A stretch of DNA of 53,800 nucleotides from Gammaproteobacteria bacterium. Its GTDB lineage: Bacteria; Pseudomonadota; Gammaproteobacteria; Pseudomonadales; Azotimanducaceae. Below the pieces are notes generated by a model, which saw only the letters and a program-made list of their open reading frames with translations, had not been told where the DNA came from and did not search any database. Location: positions 1 through 53,800 of the forward strand of contig JAPOXO010000099.1 in assembly GCA_026707045.1 (NCBI GenBank), written 5' to 3'. Below are positions 15,559 to 25,934 of the stretch, in pieces (position 1 is the first letter of the stretch; each line of letters begins with the position of its first letter). The position numbers and the translations under genes are program-made.

Positions 15559-16800
15559 TTGCCTCGCCCACAACGACGTAAGAATCTGCTTTCCGCAGCC
15601 CGGATTCCACCAGACGTTCGAACCATCGTAACGACTCTTCTGGATAACGGCTACGATGCAAAAATAGTTGGTGGATGTATACGAGACTTGTTGCTGGATA
15701 CGCAACCCAAAGACTTCGATGTGGTAACGGATGCGAAACCAAACGAGGTCAAGTCTTTGTTTTCTCATGCTTTTGTGATCGGAAGAAGATTCAAACTCGT
15801 GCACGTCCAAAATCGGAATGAGATTACCGAAGTATCGACCTACCGGAGACGATCGAATCGGAAGTCGTCTCACAGAAAAAGCCATCTCAACGTATACGGT
15901 TCATTGAACGACGACCATTACTTGCGCGATTTCTCGATCAATGCGCTGTACTTTGACATCGAATCCGAGGAAATCATTGATTATTGGGGTGGACTGAAAG
16001 ACATTAGTAACGGCCAGTTACGATGCATCGGTGACCCTTCCAAGAGACTTTCCGAAGATCCTTGCCGCATTCTTCGAGCTGTGCGATTTGCCTCAAAACT
16101 GCCTCTTGAGATCGAACCGAAATTGCTAAAAGCTATACGAAAACAAGCAAGTGCGATTTCCAATTTGAAACCTGCAAGATTGGAAAATGAACTACAGAAA
16201 ATGTTCTTGAGCGGCTCTGCAACAAATGCCTACATAAAACTAGGAAGACTTCGCTTGCTCGAAATCCTATTTCCGTCTTCGGGGTCTCAAAACCCCCTTG
16301 CTCTCAGCGCCATGCAAAATAGCGATGAACGAGTCGCCAACAAGAAACCGGTTACGCTTGCTTTCTTGTTGGCAGCGCTACACTGGGAGCAATTCAAGAC
16401 TCTCGGAAATTACGATTCAACTGGTCGAATGTCCATATCAAAGTCTGTAGCAGTCGCCGAATCAATTCTAAGGAGCCAGCGTGAAGTGTTGAGAGTAACG
16501 AAGCAGGTAAGAGATTTTGTAGTCGAAACGTGGATTTTACAAACTCGGCTTGAACGAGATCGTCCTACTCGAATTCGGGAGCTGCTAGCTCACAATCGCT
16601 TTCGAGCCGCGTACGACCTTCTCGTCCTCCGCGCGTCACTTGGGGAAGCCAGTTCGCGCATGGCACAATGGTGGACCGACTTACAAAAGATGGACTTGGA
16701 GGAACAGACTATTGCCATAGAGAACATGAAGCTCACTTCCCGAAGAAAGCATCGCAAGCACAAGCAGTCCGTTGAGCTCCTGGCAACTCCTTCGACCTAG
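15559..16800 (+). CDS. pcnB: Poly(A) polymerase I
   Basis: Adds 3' poly(A) tails to RNA and so promotes its decay by PNPase and RNases. The 413-residue product has the class II nucleotidyltransferase signature GGCIRDLLL (38-46) and the catalytic pair D52/D54 in DFDVVTD. These are followed by RRFKLVHV, the RDFSINAL motif, the GDPSKRLSEDPCRILRAVRFASKL neck region, and a basic C-terminal tail (SRRKHRKHK) typical of PcnB rather than CCA-adding enzyme. The TTG at 15559 is the only plausible start after an in-frame TAA at 15520. Position between the CbrB-like gene and panB is the pcnB position in Pseudomonas; folK, usually next, is missing. It forms a plus-strand run with panB, panC, pgi and acs. 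Confidence 0.93.
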   Translation: MPRPQRRKNLLSAARIPPDVRTIVTTLLDNGYDAKIVGGCIRDLLLDTQPKDFDVVTDAKPNEVKSLFSHAFVIGRRFKLVHVQNRNEITEVSTYRRRSNRKSSHRKSHLNVYGSLNDDHYLRDFSINALYFDIESEEIIDYWGGLKDISNGQLRCIGDPSKRLSEDPCRILRAVRFASKLPLEIEPKLLKAIRKQASAISNLKPARLENELQKMFLSGSATNAYIKLGRLRLLEILFPSSGSQNPLALSAMQNSDERVANKKPVTLAFLLAALHWEQFKTLGNYDSTGRMSISKSVAVAESILRSQREVLRVTKQVRDFVVETWILQTRLERDRPTRIRELLAHNRFRAAYDLLVLRASLGEASSRMAQWWTDLQKMDLEEQTIAIENMKLTSRRKHRKHKQSVELLATPST

Positions 16801-16851
16801 GTCCGGAAAGTCGATTCAATTTAACCCGACACACATGGAATTGAACACATC

Positions 16852-17673
16852 ATGAGCAGCCAATCAAGTCGCTCACCCATTTCCATAAATACTCTCGCAA
16901 ACCTTAAGCGCGACGGGCGGAAATTCGCCTGTTTGACCGCCTACGATGCACTCTTTTCGCAATTGATTAGTTCAGTCGGCATCGAAGTCATGCTCGTTGG
17001 AGATTCATTGGGAATGGTCCTGCAGGGTCACGACAGCACCTTGCCTGTGACTCTGGACGACATGGTCTATCACATGAATTGCGTGCGTCGGGGCAATGAA
17101 GGGAGCTTGATCATGGCGGACCTCCCCTTCATGAGCTATGCATCTGCAAGTCAGTCGCTAGAGAGTGCCGCTGCCCTTATGCGGTGCGGTGCACATATAG
17201 TGAAACTTGAAGGCGGCGCATGGTTGGCTGAAAGTACGAGGCTACTCCATGAAAGAGGTATTCCAGTTTGTGCACATATGGGACTCACGCCCCAATCGAT
17301 AAACAGATTTGGCGGTTTTCGTGTACAAGGTCGGAATCCTAAACAAGCATCGCTCATGTTGGATGAAGCACTAATTCTTGAAGATTCTGGGGCTTCGGTG
17401 CTCCTACTCGAATGTGTACCCACCGATCTTGGAAAAACCATAACTGAAAGACTGAAGATCCCGGTCATTGGAATCGGTGCCGGTCCGCACACTGACGGGC
17501 AAATCATGGTATTGCACGATATGCTTGGGGTCACCCCTTCGTCGATAAAGACTCCCAAATTCGTCAAGAACTTTTTGCCGGAGAGTCGGAAAGGGATTCG
17601 TGGAGCACTTCAAGCGTATGCGGATGCAGTACGGGACGGTTCGTTTCCGGCACCGGAACACTGCTTCAACTAG
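16852..17673 (+). CDS. panB: 3-methyl-2-oxobutanoate hydroxymethyltransferase (ketopantoate hydroxymethyltransferase)
   Basis: First committed step of pantothenate synthesis: transfers a hydroxymethyl group from 5,10-methylene-THF to 2-oxoisovalerate. It has 273 residues, with CLTAYDALFSQLISSVGIEVMLVGDSLGMV split around the metal-binding Asp, GHDSTLPVTLDDMVYH, MADLPFMSY, VKLEGG, HMGLTPQS and VIGIGAGPHTDGQIMVLHDMLG, all standard PanB motifs. It starts 51 bases after pcnB and ends 6 bases before panC, so panB-panC are surely cotranscribed. Confidence 0.97.
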   Translation: MSSQSSRSPISINTLANLKRDGRKFACLTAYDALFSQLISSVGIEVMLVGDSLGMVLQGHDSTLPVTLDDMVYHMNCVRRGNEGSLIMADLPFMSYASASQSLESAAALMRCGAHIVKLEGGAWLAESTRLLHERGIPVCAHMGLTPQSINRFGGFRVQGRNPKQASLMLDEALILEDSGASVLLLECVPTDLGKTITERLKIPVIGIGAGPHTDGQIMVLHDMLGVTPSSIKTPKFVKNFLPESRKGIRGALQAYADAVRDGSFPAPEHCFN

Positions 17674-17679
17674 CCTAAC

Positions 17680-18525
17680 GTGGAGCTAGCTACCACGAAA
17701 TCGCAACTGCGTATGGCCAGAAGTGGAATCGGTCCTAACAACGTTGTCGGGGTGGTCCCCACAATGGGAGGACTCCACGAAGGCCACCTAGCGTTAGTAG
17801 ATGCCGCCCGGAGTGAATGCTCTGTCGTGATCGTAACAATCTTCGTTAATCCGATGCAATTTGGTCCCAGCGAAGATTTCGAGAACTATCCTCGAGAATT
17901 AGAGGATGACTCGAGGATGTTAGTGCAACGAGGCGTCGACTTGCTGTTCGCTCCTTCTGTCGACGAAATGTACCCAAATGGAAGGGACCACCATTCCGTG
18001 GTAATGCTTCCTCATCTGACGGGTGTTCTTTGTGGAAGAAATCGACCAGGACACTTCGACGGAGTAGCCACAGTAGTATCCAAACTCTTCAATATAGTGC
18101 AGCCAAATACTGCCTACCTCGGACAAAAGGATTGGCAGCAATTGACGATCATTCGGGCAATGGTCCGTGATCTCGACTTTCCGTTAAGGGTTGTTGGAGT
18201 ACCGACGGTACGGGACAGCCGAGGATTGGCTCTGTCAAGCCGAAACAACTACCTGAGTGTTGACGAACGCGCCAAAGCTCCGTTGCTCTACACAGAACTT
18301 GCTCGCTTACGAGATCGTGTTCTTCAAGGAGAAGTGAAATACACGGAGTTGGAATCTCAGGCATGCAAAGCCCTGGAAGATGACGGATTCACACCAGACT
18401 ACATTTCGGTTCGAGAAAGTCACACGTTGAAGGTTGCCAATTCCCATAGCAAGAACCGAAGAGTCTTCGGTGCTGCACTCCTTGGCAAAGCGCGATTGAT
18501 CGACAACCTCGCCATCGATTCGTGA
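17680..18525 (+). CDS. panC: Pantothenate synthetase
   Basis: ATP-dependent ligase joining pantoate and beta-alanine to make pantothenate. The 281-residue protein has VPTMGGLHEGHLALV (HIGH-like nucleotide site), FVNPMQFGPSEDFENYPR, the pantoate region HLTGVLCGRNRPGHFDGVATVV, LGQKDWQQL, and the KMSKS-like region DSRGLALSSRNNYLS. The start is GTG. It follows panB directly and overlaps pgi by GTGA (18522-18525), implying translational coupling. panD, which supplies beta-alanine and usually follows panC in relatives, is not here. Confidence 0.97.
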   Translation: MELATTKSQLRMARSGIGPNNVVGVVPTMGGLHEGHLALVDAARSECSVVIVTIFVNPMQFGPSEDFENYPRELEDDSRMLVQRGVDLLFAPSVDEMYPNGRDHHSVVMLPHLTGVLCGRNRPGHFDGVATVVSKLFNIVQPNTAYLGQKDWQQLTIIRAMVRDLDFPLRVVGVPTVRDSRGLALSSRNNYLSVDERAKAPLLYTELARLRDRVLQGEVKYTELESQACKALEDDGFTPDYISVRESHTLKVANSHSKNRRVFGAALLGKARLIDNLAIDS

Positions 18526-20108
18526 CACCAAATCTAACTCCAGGTAGCACTAAAGCTCAAAAGCTGGCGAGAAAGACACTCGCTCGCGAAGCCAACCGCA
18601 TTCGAGAGATCTCGGGAGCAGATCTGTTGCGTAACCCCGGTCGATTTGCCGCTAACCATCAACATGTGCTAGGCATTCTCTTCGATTGGTCTAACCAACG
18701 AATCGACTCCGACTCCATGACGGCTTTGGAGTCGCTAGCGGAAGCATGGAATCTAGACGAGTTCCTTCAAGCCGTGTCCAGAGGCGCGAAAGTCAACAGC
18801 TCTGAAGGGCGTAGCGCACTTCACATGGCACTTCGCGAGCCAAGGGTGGAGTCATCGCAAAACGAACCGCAATTTGTTCAGGACCGATGCGAATTCTTGG
18901 ATTTTGCGGATTCTGTACGAGACGGTGCAGTGAGAGGATTCAATGGCAACGCGTTCACAGACGTTGTACACATTGGAATTGGCGGGTCACATTTAGGTCC
19001 TGCGTTGGTTTGTGATGCACTGACCGCGGACAACAGGTTAAGCGTGCACTTTTGTTCGAATGCAGATCGGCGAGTATTGAACGAACTGCTAGCTAAGCTT
19101 GATCCCGCTAGAACTCTCTTCATTGTTGCATCCAAGTCATATGCAACGCACGAAACCCTCGAGAACGCAAGATTTGTGAAGGATTGGATGTACGAGCGAG
19201 TCGACTCGAATGCAGATATCGCGCAACACTTCGTTCACATTACAAGCAAACAGGACTTGAATGTGGGAATGGAAAGAGTTTTGCGCATCTCGAGATCAAT
19301 AGGAGGGAGGTTTTCGCTGTGGTCCGCAATGGGGCTTCCCATTGCCCTTTACCTTGGGTCTAAGAGATTTTTGGATCTGCTCAAAGGTGCCCACGAGATG
19401 GATCGCCATGTTCTCGGATCAAGCCTGTCGAACAATGTGGCAGTTCGATCAGCTCTGCTTGGACTATGGAATGCAAACTATCTCGGCGCGACTTCGCATT
19501 TAGTGCTTCCCTACGACTCAAGGCTCAAACTGCTACCTGCGTACTGCCAACAACTAGAAATGGAAAGCAATGGGAAGAGCGTCGGCAGCGACAATCAACC
19601 TGTTGATTACAACACTTCACCAGTCGTATGGGGAGGATTGGAAACCGACGGTCAACATGCATGGCACCAATTCCTGCATCAAGGAACTCAAAACTATAGT
19701 GCGGACATCGTCGCCTCGCTGGATGCGCTGCCAGCAAGCACCAACCTGGAAAGTCATCAATGGATCCTAGCAAATGCGGTTGGACAAAGCTCTGTCATGC
19801 TGAAAGGAAACAACGCAAATTCCGTTGAAGCCCACCAGGTTATCCCAGGAAATCATGGATCCACTCTGATATTTCTCGATAAGCTAGATGCACATACACT
19901 AGGCTCGTTGCTTGCCATGTACGAGCACAAAGTCGCTTATCTGGGTCACCTTTGGGGAGTTAATTCATTCGACCAATGGGGAGTCGAAGAAGGCAAGCGA
20001 GTGTCGGGCATCTTGGCATCATCGTTAAGAGGTGAAAACACCGAAGACGTCGACGAATCAACGATCCAACTGCTTCGTACAATACGAGCGAGGTTCAAAA
20101 CTCGCTAA
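18522..20108 (+). CDS. pgi: Glucose-6-phosphate isomerase
   Basis: Interconverts glucose-6-phosphate and fructose-6-phosphate. The 528-residue product carries [16 protein letters not shown], the catalytic region [16 protein letters not shown], an ESNGKSV segment, the conserved HQFLHQGT, and a C-terminal [17 protein letters not shown] signature (here [13 protein letters not shown]). The GTG start overlaps the panC stop. The frame runs to a TAA at 20106-20108, 19 bases before acs. The panC-pgi-acs order matches Pseudomonas once panD is removed. Confidence 0.96.
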   Translation: MTPNLTPGSTKAQKLARKTLAREANRIREISGADLLRNPGRFAANHQHVLGILFDWSNQRIDSDSMTALESLAEAWNLDEFLQAVSRGAKVNSSEGRSALHMALREPRVESSQNEPQFVQDRCEFLDFADSVRDGAVRGFNGNAFTDVVHIGIGGSHLGPALVCDALTADNRLSVHFCSNADRRVLNELLAKLDPARTLFIVASKSYATHETLENARFVKDWMYERVDSNADIAQHFVHITSKQDLNVGMERVLRISRSIGGRFSLWSAMGLPIALYLGSKRFLDLLKGAHEMDRHVLGSSLSNNVAVRSALLGLWNANYLGATSHLVLPYDSRLKLLPAYCQQLEMESNGKSVGSDNQPVDYNTSPVVWGGLETDGQHAWHQFLHQGTQNYSADIVASLDALPASTNLESHQWILANAVGQSSVMLKGNNANSVEAHQVIPGNHGSTLIFLDKLDAHTLGSLLAMYEHKVAYLGHLWGVNSFDQWGVEEGKRVSGILASSLRGENTEDVDESTIQLLRTIRARFKTR

Positions 20109-20114
20109 TCCACC

Positions 20115-20120
20115 GGAGGA
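20115..20120 (+). promoter_or_regulatory. Strong ribosome-binding site deciding the acs start
   Basis: GGAGGA lies 7 bases before the ATG at 20128. An in-frame ATG at 20032 inside pgi would give a 32-residue extension with no family match, so this Shine-Dalgarno settles the acs start. Confidence 0.85.
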
Positions 20121-20127
20121 TGCGGCA

Positions 20128-22062
20128 ATGTCGGAGGTTTATCCCGTTCCTGTTGAACTTGCTGAAAAGTCTCATATCAATAGCAAACAGTACGAAGCAC
20201 TCTATCAGCAATCTTTGAATGACCCCCAGGAATTTTGGGGTGATCAGGCCCGCTCAAACCTCTCGTGGATGCATCCATTTGACCAGGTCTTTGAGGCTTC
20301 ATTCGAAGAAGGTCGATTCAACTGGTTCAAGAATGGAAAGCTAAACGCGTCCTATCAGTGCATTGACCGTCATCTAGAAGCTCACGGCGATCGTACTGCC
20401 ATAATCTGGGAAGGAGACGACACTTCGAAACAACAAACAATCTCCTACAACGAGCTTCATCGTCAAGTCTGTCGACTTGCAAATGCATTGAAAGAACGTA
20501 GTGTGCGACGCGGAGACCGCGTTTGCATCTACATGCCGATGATTCCCGAAGCTGCCTACGCCATGCTGGCATGCGCCCGAATCGGTGCGATTCATAGTGT
20601 CGTTTTTGGAGGTTTCTCTTCGAACTCGCTTCGTGACCGAATCTTGGACTCGGACTGTAGAACAGTGATTACGTCGGACGAAGGTATTCGCGGGGGTAGA
20701 ACCGTACCTCTTAAGTCAAACACCAACGTTGCTCTTCGAGAATGTCCAAATGTCCACACCGTTCTGACAGTCCAACGAACTGGTGCCGAGGTTGAAATGG
20801 TGTCTGAACGAGATGTTTGGTACCACGAAATCGTCGACACACAAAGCGATGAATGCGATCCTGAACTGATGGATTCCGAGAGTCCTCTTTTCATACTTTA
20901 CACCTCTGGGAGTACAGGAAAACCTAAGGGAGTGCAGCATGGAACCGCCGGCTACATGCTTCATGCAATGCTGACACACAGGTTCATTTTTGACTATCGC
21001 GAAGAAGACATCTATTGGTGTACAGCTGACGTGGGTTGGATTACCGGGCACTCTTATATCGTTTACGGTCCATTGGCCAATTGCGCTACTACATTGATGT
21101 TTGAAGGGGTTCCAACCTATCCAGATGCATCACGATTCTGGCAAGTCGTAGACAAATATTCAATCAGCATTTTCTATACAGCCCCTACCGCGATACGCCA
21201 GCTAATGGCACTAGGAGACGAATATGTCCACGTTACTTCCAGAGAGTCGTTGCGATTGCTCGGCACTGTTGGTGAGCCCATAAATCCCGAAGCTTGGGAG
21301 TGGTATTACGGAATCGTGGGTGACAGCAGATGCCCGATTATGGATACCTGGTGGCAAACCGAAACCGGTGGAATTATGATTTCACCCTTACCGGGAGCAA
21401 CCGACCTCAAACCCGGTTCTGTCGCACGGCCGTTCTTTGGAGTAAGACCCGAGCTCGTTGACGAAAACGGTAAGGTTATCGAGGAAACGGAAGCTACCGG
21501 AAATCTTGTCCTGACGCAACCTTGGCCCGGGCAGATTCGATCAGTGTACGGTGATCATCAAAGAGTCATAGACACCTACTACGCTCGATTCCCTGGAGTC
21601 TACTTCACCGGTGATGGAGCCCGGCGTGACAAGGACGGTTACTTTTGGATTACAGGACGAGTGGATGACGTAATCAACGTCTCGGGCCACCGTCTTGGCA
21701 CTGCGGAAATCGAGAGCGCGTTGGTATTGCACGAATGTGTTGCCGAAGCTGCAGTGGTTGGGTCACCTCACGACATAAAAGGCGAGTCGATCTATGCATT
21801 TGTTACGACGATGGCAAGCGTTCAACCAACTGAGGACCTCAGACACGAGCTCCTTCAACTGGTACGAAGCGAAATCGGCCCGATTGCCCGCCCGGACGCG
21901 ATTCAGTGGGCTCCGGGACTGCCGAAGACTCGTTCGGGCAAAATCATGCGCAGAATTCTGCGAAAGATTGCAGCAAACGACGTCGAAGACTTGGGCGACA
22001 CATCAACGCTGGCCGATCCATCGGTTGTCGAAGACCTTGTACACAATCGCATATCCGGTTGA
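20128..22062 (+). CDS. acs: Acetyl-CoA synthetase, AMP-forming
   Basis: Activates acetate to acetyl-CoA through acetyl-AMP. It has 644 residues (E. coli 652), with the ACS N-terminal region ([19 protein letters not shown]), the phosphate loop [52 protein letters not shown] with the hinge Asp, and the C-terminal [11 protein letters not shown] whose lysine is the site of regulatory acetylation in the family. The start is set by GGAGGA at 20115-20120. The gene ends the plus-strand run and converges on pnp. The 120-base gap to pnp has only a weak GGAATG/CATTCC inverted repeat and no clear terminator. Confidence 0.97.
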   Translation: MSEVYPVPVELAEKSHINSKQYEALYQQSLNDPQEFWGDQARSNLSWMHPFDQVFEASFEEGRFNWFKNGKLNASYQCIDRHLEAHGDRTAIIWEGDDTSKQQTISYNELHRQVCRLANALKERSVRRGDRVCIYMPMIPEAAYAMLACARIGAIHSVVFGGFSSNSLRDRILDSDCRTVITSDEGIRGGRTVPLKSNTNVALRECPNVHTVLTVQRTGAEVEMVSERDVWYHEIVDTQSDECDPELMDSESPLFILYTSGSTGKPKGVQHGTAGYMLHAMLTHRFIFDYREEDIYWCTADVGWITGHSYIVYGPLANCATTLMFEGVPTYPDASRFWQVVDKYSISIFYTAPTAIRQLMALGDEYVHVTSRESLRLLGTVGEPINPEAWEWYYGIVGDSRCPIMDTWWQTETGGIMISPLPGATDLKPGSVARPFFGVRPELVDENGKVIEETEATGNLVLTQPWPGQIRSVYGDHQRVIDTYYARFPGVYFTGDGARRDKDGYFWITGRVDDVINVSGHRLGTAEIESALVLHECVAEAAVVGSPHDIKGESIYAFVTTMASVQPTEDLRHELLQLVRSEIGPIARPDAIQWAPGLPKTRSGKIMRRILRKIAANDVEDLGDTSTLADPSVVEDLVHNRISG

Positions 22063-22182
22063 GAAGGCTAATCCAATCTAGTGTGTACGCACAACTCTTT
22101 GCTGACGTGCAAGTATCTGGAATGATTGGACTGCATTCCGATGATGCCAGAAGATGGTTTGCGAGCCAGACTGTGCAGATGC

Positions 22183-24273
22183 CTATGAAACGGATTTGAC
22201 ATCCTTCATTGAAAGCGCCACCCGCCCGCCTTGTTGGATTTCCAACACAACGACATCAACTTCCTGTCCTTCCTCAAGATAGTCCGAGACACGCTCGACG
22301 CGCCCAGGAGCGATCTTTGATATGTGAACAAGTCCGTCTTTTCCGGGAAGAATGTTTACGAAAGCTCCAAAGTCCTTTATTGTTTTTACTTCGCCTCGAT
22401 AGACTTTGCCTACCTCGGGCTCTTCCGTTAACTGCGCAATCATCCGCTTCGCGATGGAGGCCGAATCCCCTGACTCCGCATAAATCTTGACTACGCCGTC
22501 GTCATCGATCTCAATTTCCGCACCAGACTCTTCCTGTATAGAACGGATCGTCGCACCACCTTTCCCAATTACATCCCGTACTTTCGTTGGATGTACCTTG
22601 ACGGTTTCTATTGCTGGTGCAAATGGTGAAATTTCAGCTCTTGGTTGCCCGATGACATCTTTCATTGCTTTGAGAATGTGCATTCGTGCATCTCGCGCCT
22701 GAGCAAGTGCCACTTCCATGATCTCTTCGGTTATACCTTCGATCTTGATGTCCATTTGAAGGGCTGTTACACCTTGTTCGGTGCCAGCTACCTTGAAGTC
22801 CATGTCTCCTAGATGGTCTTCGTCGCCAAGTATGTCGGTGAGTACCGCAAACCGTTCGTCTTCCTTGACGAGGCCCATGGCAACTCCTGCAACAGCCGAC
22901 TTAACGGGGACGCCGCAGTCCATCAGAGCAAGCGACGCTCCGCAAACACTTGCCATGGAGCTGGATCCATTGCTCTCAGTAATTTCAGATACAACTCGGA
23001 TCGTATAAGGAAAGTCGTCTTGATTCGGCAGCACGGCTTCCAAAGCTCTGCGAGCCAGCCGTCCGTGTCCTATTTCACGCCTAGCGGGCCCTCTCAAGCG
23101 TCCCGCTTCGCCCACGCTATAAGGCGGAAAGTTGTAATGGAGCAGAAAGTAGTCGCGACTATTGCCACTTAGTGCGTCGATCATCGCGGCATCGCGCGAG
23201 ACTCCTAACGTGGCAGTAGCAATTGCCTGTGTCTCGCCCCGTTGAAACAGCGCCGAACCATGAGTCCGCGGCAATAGGCCGACATCGATGTCAAGCTCGC
23301 GCACATCTTCTCGACCCCGTCCGTCAATTCTGGCCTCACCACCCAAGATGCGATCGCGAACGATGCGCTTCTCCAAAGAGGAAAAATACTCAAGAGTCTT
23401 CGCTTCGGTGTCATCTTCTTCATCCGACTGAACAAGCTCTTCTATGGCTTTCTCGCGCAACAGTCTGACTTTCGCCAATCGATCCAGCTTGCTCGTTTCG
23501 CGATATGCATCTCCCAGATCGGAGCCAACACAATTTTCAATTCGCGCTTCCAGATTGCTATCTATAGCAGGCGGCGAATAGTCCCATTTCTCGTTTCCTG
23601 CGGCCTCGACCAACTGCTCAATTGCTTGAATCTGGACTTGCATTTCTTGGTGGGCGAACAATACCGCTCCCAACATTTGATCTTCCGACAGCTCTTCGGC
23701 TTCGCTCTCAACCATTAGAACTGCGGACTCCGTGCCCGCTACGACCATATTCAGACGCGAGTCCTCCAAATTCGACAGACGAGGATTCAGTAAGTAGGTG
23801 TTGTTGTGAAACCCGACCCGGTTTGCCCCGATGGGTCCTGCAAATGGAACCCCAGAAATGGCCAATGCTGCAGAAGTTCCTATCATCGAAATAATGTCGG
23901 GATCTACATCGCGATCTACAGACATCACTGTTGCGATTACATGAACTTCATTTCGAAACCCCTTTGGAAACAAGGGTCGGATTGGGCGGTCGATCAGTCG
24001 ACAAGTTAAAGTCTCCTTTTCGGTGGGTCGACCTTCGCGTCGAAAGAACCCGCCCGGTATTCGCCCGGCGGCATACATCCGTTCTTGATAGTCCACCGTT
24101 AAAGGAAAAAATGTCTGATCGGGCATGGGTTCTGATGCTGCCGTGACAGTACAAAGCACGGAAGTATCGTCCATGTGGGCCATCACGGCACCACTTGCTT
24201 GACGAGCAATCCTTCCAGTTTCGAGACGTATCCGATGGTCGCCTAGATCAAATTCAACTTTTCTTGGTTTCAA
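22183..24273 (-). CDS. pnp: Polyribonucleotide nucleotidyltransferase (PNPase)
   Basis: Phosphorolytic 3'-5' exoribonuclease, a main RNA-decay enzyme and partner of the degradosome. The 696-residue protein has two RNase PH domains (about 1-215 and 300-520; the second with [14 protein letters not shown] and [12 protein letters not shown]), then a KH domain (about 553-612, [22 protein letters not shown] in pieces) and an S1 domain (about 620-690). It ends right after the S1 domain, so the extended tail seen in E. coli is short or absent. It lies 19 bases after rpsO, the conserved rpsO-pnp operon. Confidence 0.97.
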   Translation of the reverse strand: MKPRKVEFDLGDHRIRLETGRIARQASGAVMAHMDDTSVLCTVTAASEPMPDQTFFPLTVDYQERMYAAGRIPGGFFRREGRPTEKETLTCRLIDRPIRPLFPKGFRNEVHVIATVMSVDRDVDPDIISMIGTSAALAISGVPFAGPIGANRVGFHNNTYLLNPRLSNLEDSRLNMVVAGTESAVLMVESEAEELSEDQMLGAVLFAHQEMQVQIQAIEQLVEAAGNEKWDYSPPAIDSNLEARIENCVGSDLGDAYRETSKLDRLAKVRLLREKAIEELVQSDEEDDTEAKTLEYFSSLEKRIVRDRILGGEARIDGRGREDVRELDIDVGLLPRTHGSALFQRGETQAIATATLGVSRDAAMIDALSGNSRDYFLLHYNFPPYSVGEAGRLRGPARREIGHGRLARRALEAVLPNQDDFPYTIRVVSEITESNGSSSMASVCGASLALMDCGVPVKSAVAGVAMGLVKEDERFAVLTDILGDEDHLGDMDFKVAGTEQGVTALQMDIKIEGITEEIMEVALAQARDARMHILKAMKDVIGQPRAEISPFAPAIETVKVHPTKVRDVIGKGGATIRSIQEESGAEIEIDDDGVVKIYAESGDSASIAKRMIAQLTEEPEVGKVYRGEVKTIKDFGAFVNILPGKDGLVHISKIAPGRVERVSDYLEEGQEVDVVVLEIQQGGRVALSMKDVKSVS

Positions 24274-24292
24274 ACCGTTCCCCTTTTCGCGT

Positions 24293-24562
24293 CTAGCGCC
24301 TTATGTCAAGTCGCGAAATGAGGAATCTGTATCGATCTGCATCCTTCGACCTTAAATAGTCCAAGAGCTTGCGTCGGCGTGCAACCATGATTTGCAATCC
24401 ACGTCGCGAATGGTTGTCACCTTTGTGTTCCTGCAAGTGTTCTTGTACAGAGTTAATGTTCTTCGTCAATAGTGCTACTTGAACCTCTGGAGATCCCGTA
24501 TCGTTTTCTCCACGTCCAAACTCCTTTAGCACTTCATATTTGGTCTCGGCAGTCAATGCCAT
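24293..24562 (-). CDS. rpsO: 30S ribosomal protein S15
   Basis: 89-residue S15, a primary binder of the 16S central domain. It carries [45 protein letters not shown] split around the conserved HSRRGL, and an RLDIRR C-terminus. Length equals E. coli S15. It sits between truB and pnp in the standard order. Confidence 0.98.
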   Translation of the reverse strand: MALTAETKYEVLKEFGRGENDTGSPEVQVALLTKNINSVQEHLQEHKGDNHSRRGLQIMVARRRKLLDYLRSKDADRYRFLISRLDIRR

Positions 24563-24607
24563 TCCTAACCCTCCTAGGTTTGTCTTTGTTGTGTTTACCT
24601 GGGCCTT

Positions 24608-25525
24608 TCATGCAATCATCCGACGAGGGGCGACCCGACCGTCGCTAAGTACCTCACCAACTCCCAGAAACTTTTCTTCAGCGTCACCATCCGTTTCACA
24701 CAATCTCACCCAGCCCTCTAACGGTGCTTCGTTGATCCGCACGGGTTGCCCATGTCTTACGTTGTACGCGACAGACCCAGCAACGTACACGGCAGGCCAC
24801 TCCTTGACTCCACTCCATGTCGGTAGCAGTAGTTCATCGGAACGATTATCCCTGCATGCTTCAATAATCTGATCGATGGTGACAGCCCGATTTTCGTCAA
24901 ATGGACCCGCACAGATCCTGCGCAACGCGGTGACATGCGCCCCACATTTCAGGTCTTCTCCAATATCCGCAATGAGCGTACGAACGTACGTTCCTTTGCT
25001 GCAGTGAATGTCTAAGCTGAACTTCGGGGAGTCAAACGAAATCAATTCGTTTTTGAAGATTTTGACTGATCTAGGTTCCCGTGGCACTTCCAATCCCTGA
25101 CGTGCAAGGCGATACAAGGGTTGGCCATTGCTCTTGACCGCCGAAAACATTGATGGAATCTGTTCAATCTCACCGCGATATCGAGTTAGCACTTGTTCAA
25201 CATCTCCATGCTGAATGTGATCGCAAGGTCGTTCTTTACAGATCTCGCCTTCAGAATCACCGCTCTTTGTAGAGATTCCCAGAAGTGCGTCGACCTTATA
25301 GCGTTTGTCCGCGTTCAAAAGAAACTGCGAAAACTTTGTGGCTTCCCCAAAACATAACGGCAGAACTCCGGTAGCCAGAGGATCCAGACTTCCTGTGTGA
25401 CCCACTTTCTTGGCTCCGAAGAGGCGTTTAACCTGTTGCAACGCTGAGTTGGAAGTGATTCCCGGTGGTTTGTCAAGCACCAGGATTCCGTGAACATCTC
25501 GTCCACCCGATTTGCGTTTATTCAA
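24608..25525 (-). CDS. truB: tRNA pseudouridine-55 synthase
   Basis: Makes pseudouridine 55 in the T-loop of tRNAs. 305 residues with GILVLDKPPGITSN at the N-terminus, the catalytic Asp in GHTGSLDPLATGVLPLC, a YRGEIEQIPSMFSAVK segment, SKGTYVRTLIADIG, and a C-terminal PUA-like region (VRHGQPV, FLGVGEV). The start overlaps the end of rbfA by 8 bases, indicating coupled translation. Confidence 0.97.
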   Translation of the reverse strand: MNKRKSGGRDVHGILVLDKPPGITSNSALQQVKRLFGAKKVGHTGSLDPLATGVLPLCFGEATKFSQFLLNADKRYKVDALLGISTKSGDSEGEICKERPCDHIQHGDVEQVLTRYRGEIEQIPSMFSAVKSNGQPLYRLARQGLEVPREPRSVKIFKNELISFDSPKFSLDIHCSKGTYVRTLIADIGEDLKCGAHVTALRRICAGPFDENRAVTIDQIIEACRDNRSDELLLPTWSGVKEWPAVYVAGSVAYNVRHGQPVRINEAPLEGWVRLCETDGDAEEKFLGVGEVLSDGRVAPRRMIA

Positions 25526-25934
25526 TGGATGTTCGTTCGGACATAGTTTCGCGAGCTATTGCCTTGTCGATCAAGGCATCCATTTGCTGTCCGGCCTCTT
25601 CTAGATCGTCGTAGTGAAATCGCAATTTTGGTGTGTTGCGCATTGCCAGTCTTTGTGCCAACTCCGTTCGTAGAAATCCAGCAGCCTTGACGAAGACGTC
25701 CAGAAGTTCCTGTTTTTCGGTCGATTCGTCCAAGTCTGCGTGTCGAACATAAACATCTGCAATAGAGATGTCATGGGCGACCAACACTTCGGTAATCGAG
25801 ATGTCGCGAGAAGAAATGCGAGGATCCCGCATCTTCCTTCGAACGATATCGGTTAGTTCCTTCCTTATATGTTCGGCTACCCGAAGTTCCCGACCATATG
25901 AATCGGATCGATGAAGGATGCGTACTCGACGCAT
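25518..25934 (-). CDS. rbfA: 30S ribosome-binding factor A
   Basis: Small KH-fold protein that helps 16S maturation and 30S assembly, and cold adaptation. 138 residues with the typical start region (SYGRELRVAEHIRKELTDIVR), DPRISSRDISITEV, and PKLRFHYDD near the C-terminus. It is joined to infB by a one-base TAATG overlap at 25934 and to truB by an 8-base overlap, the conserved infB-rbfA-truB order. Confidence 0.96.
   Translation of the reverse strand: MRRVRILHRSDSYGRELRVAEHIRKELTDIVRRKMRDPRISSRDISITEVLVAHDISIADVYVRHADLDESTEKQELLDVFVKAAGFLRTELAQRLAMRNTPKLRFHYDDLEEAGQQMDALIDKAIARETMSERTSIE

Noticed and set aside
22063..22182. Terminator between convergent acs and pnp
   Set aside because: Only a 6-bp GGAATG/CATTCC repeat without a T-run; not convincing.
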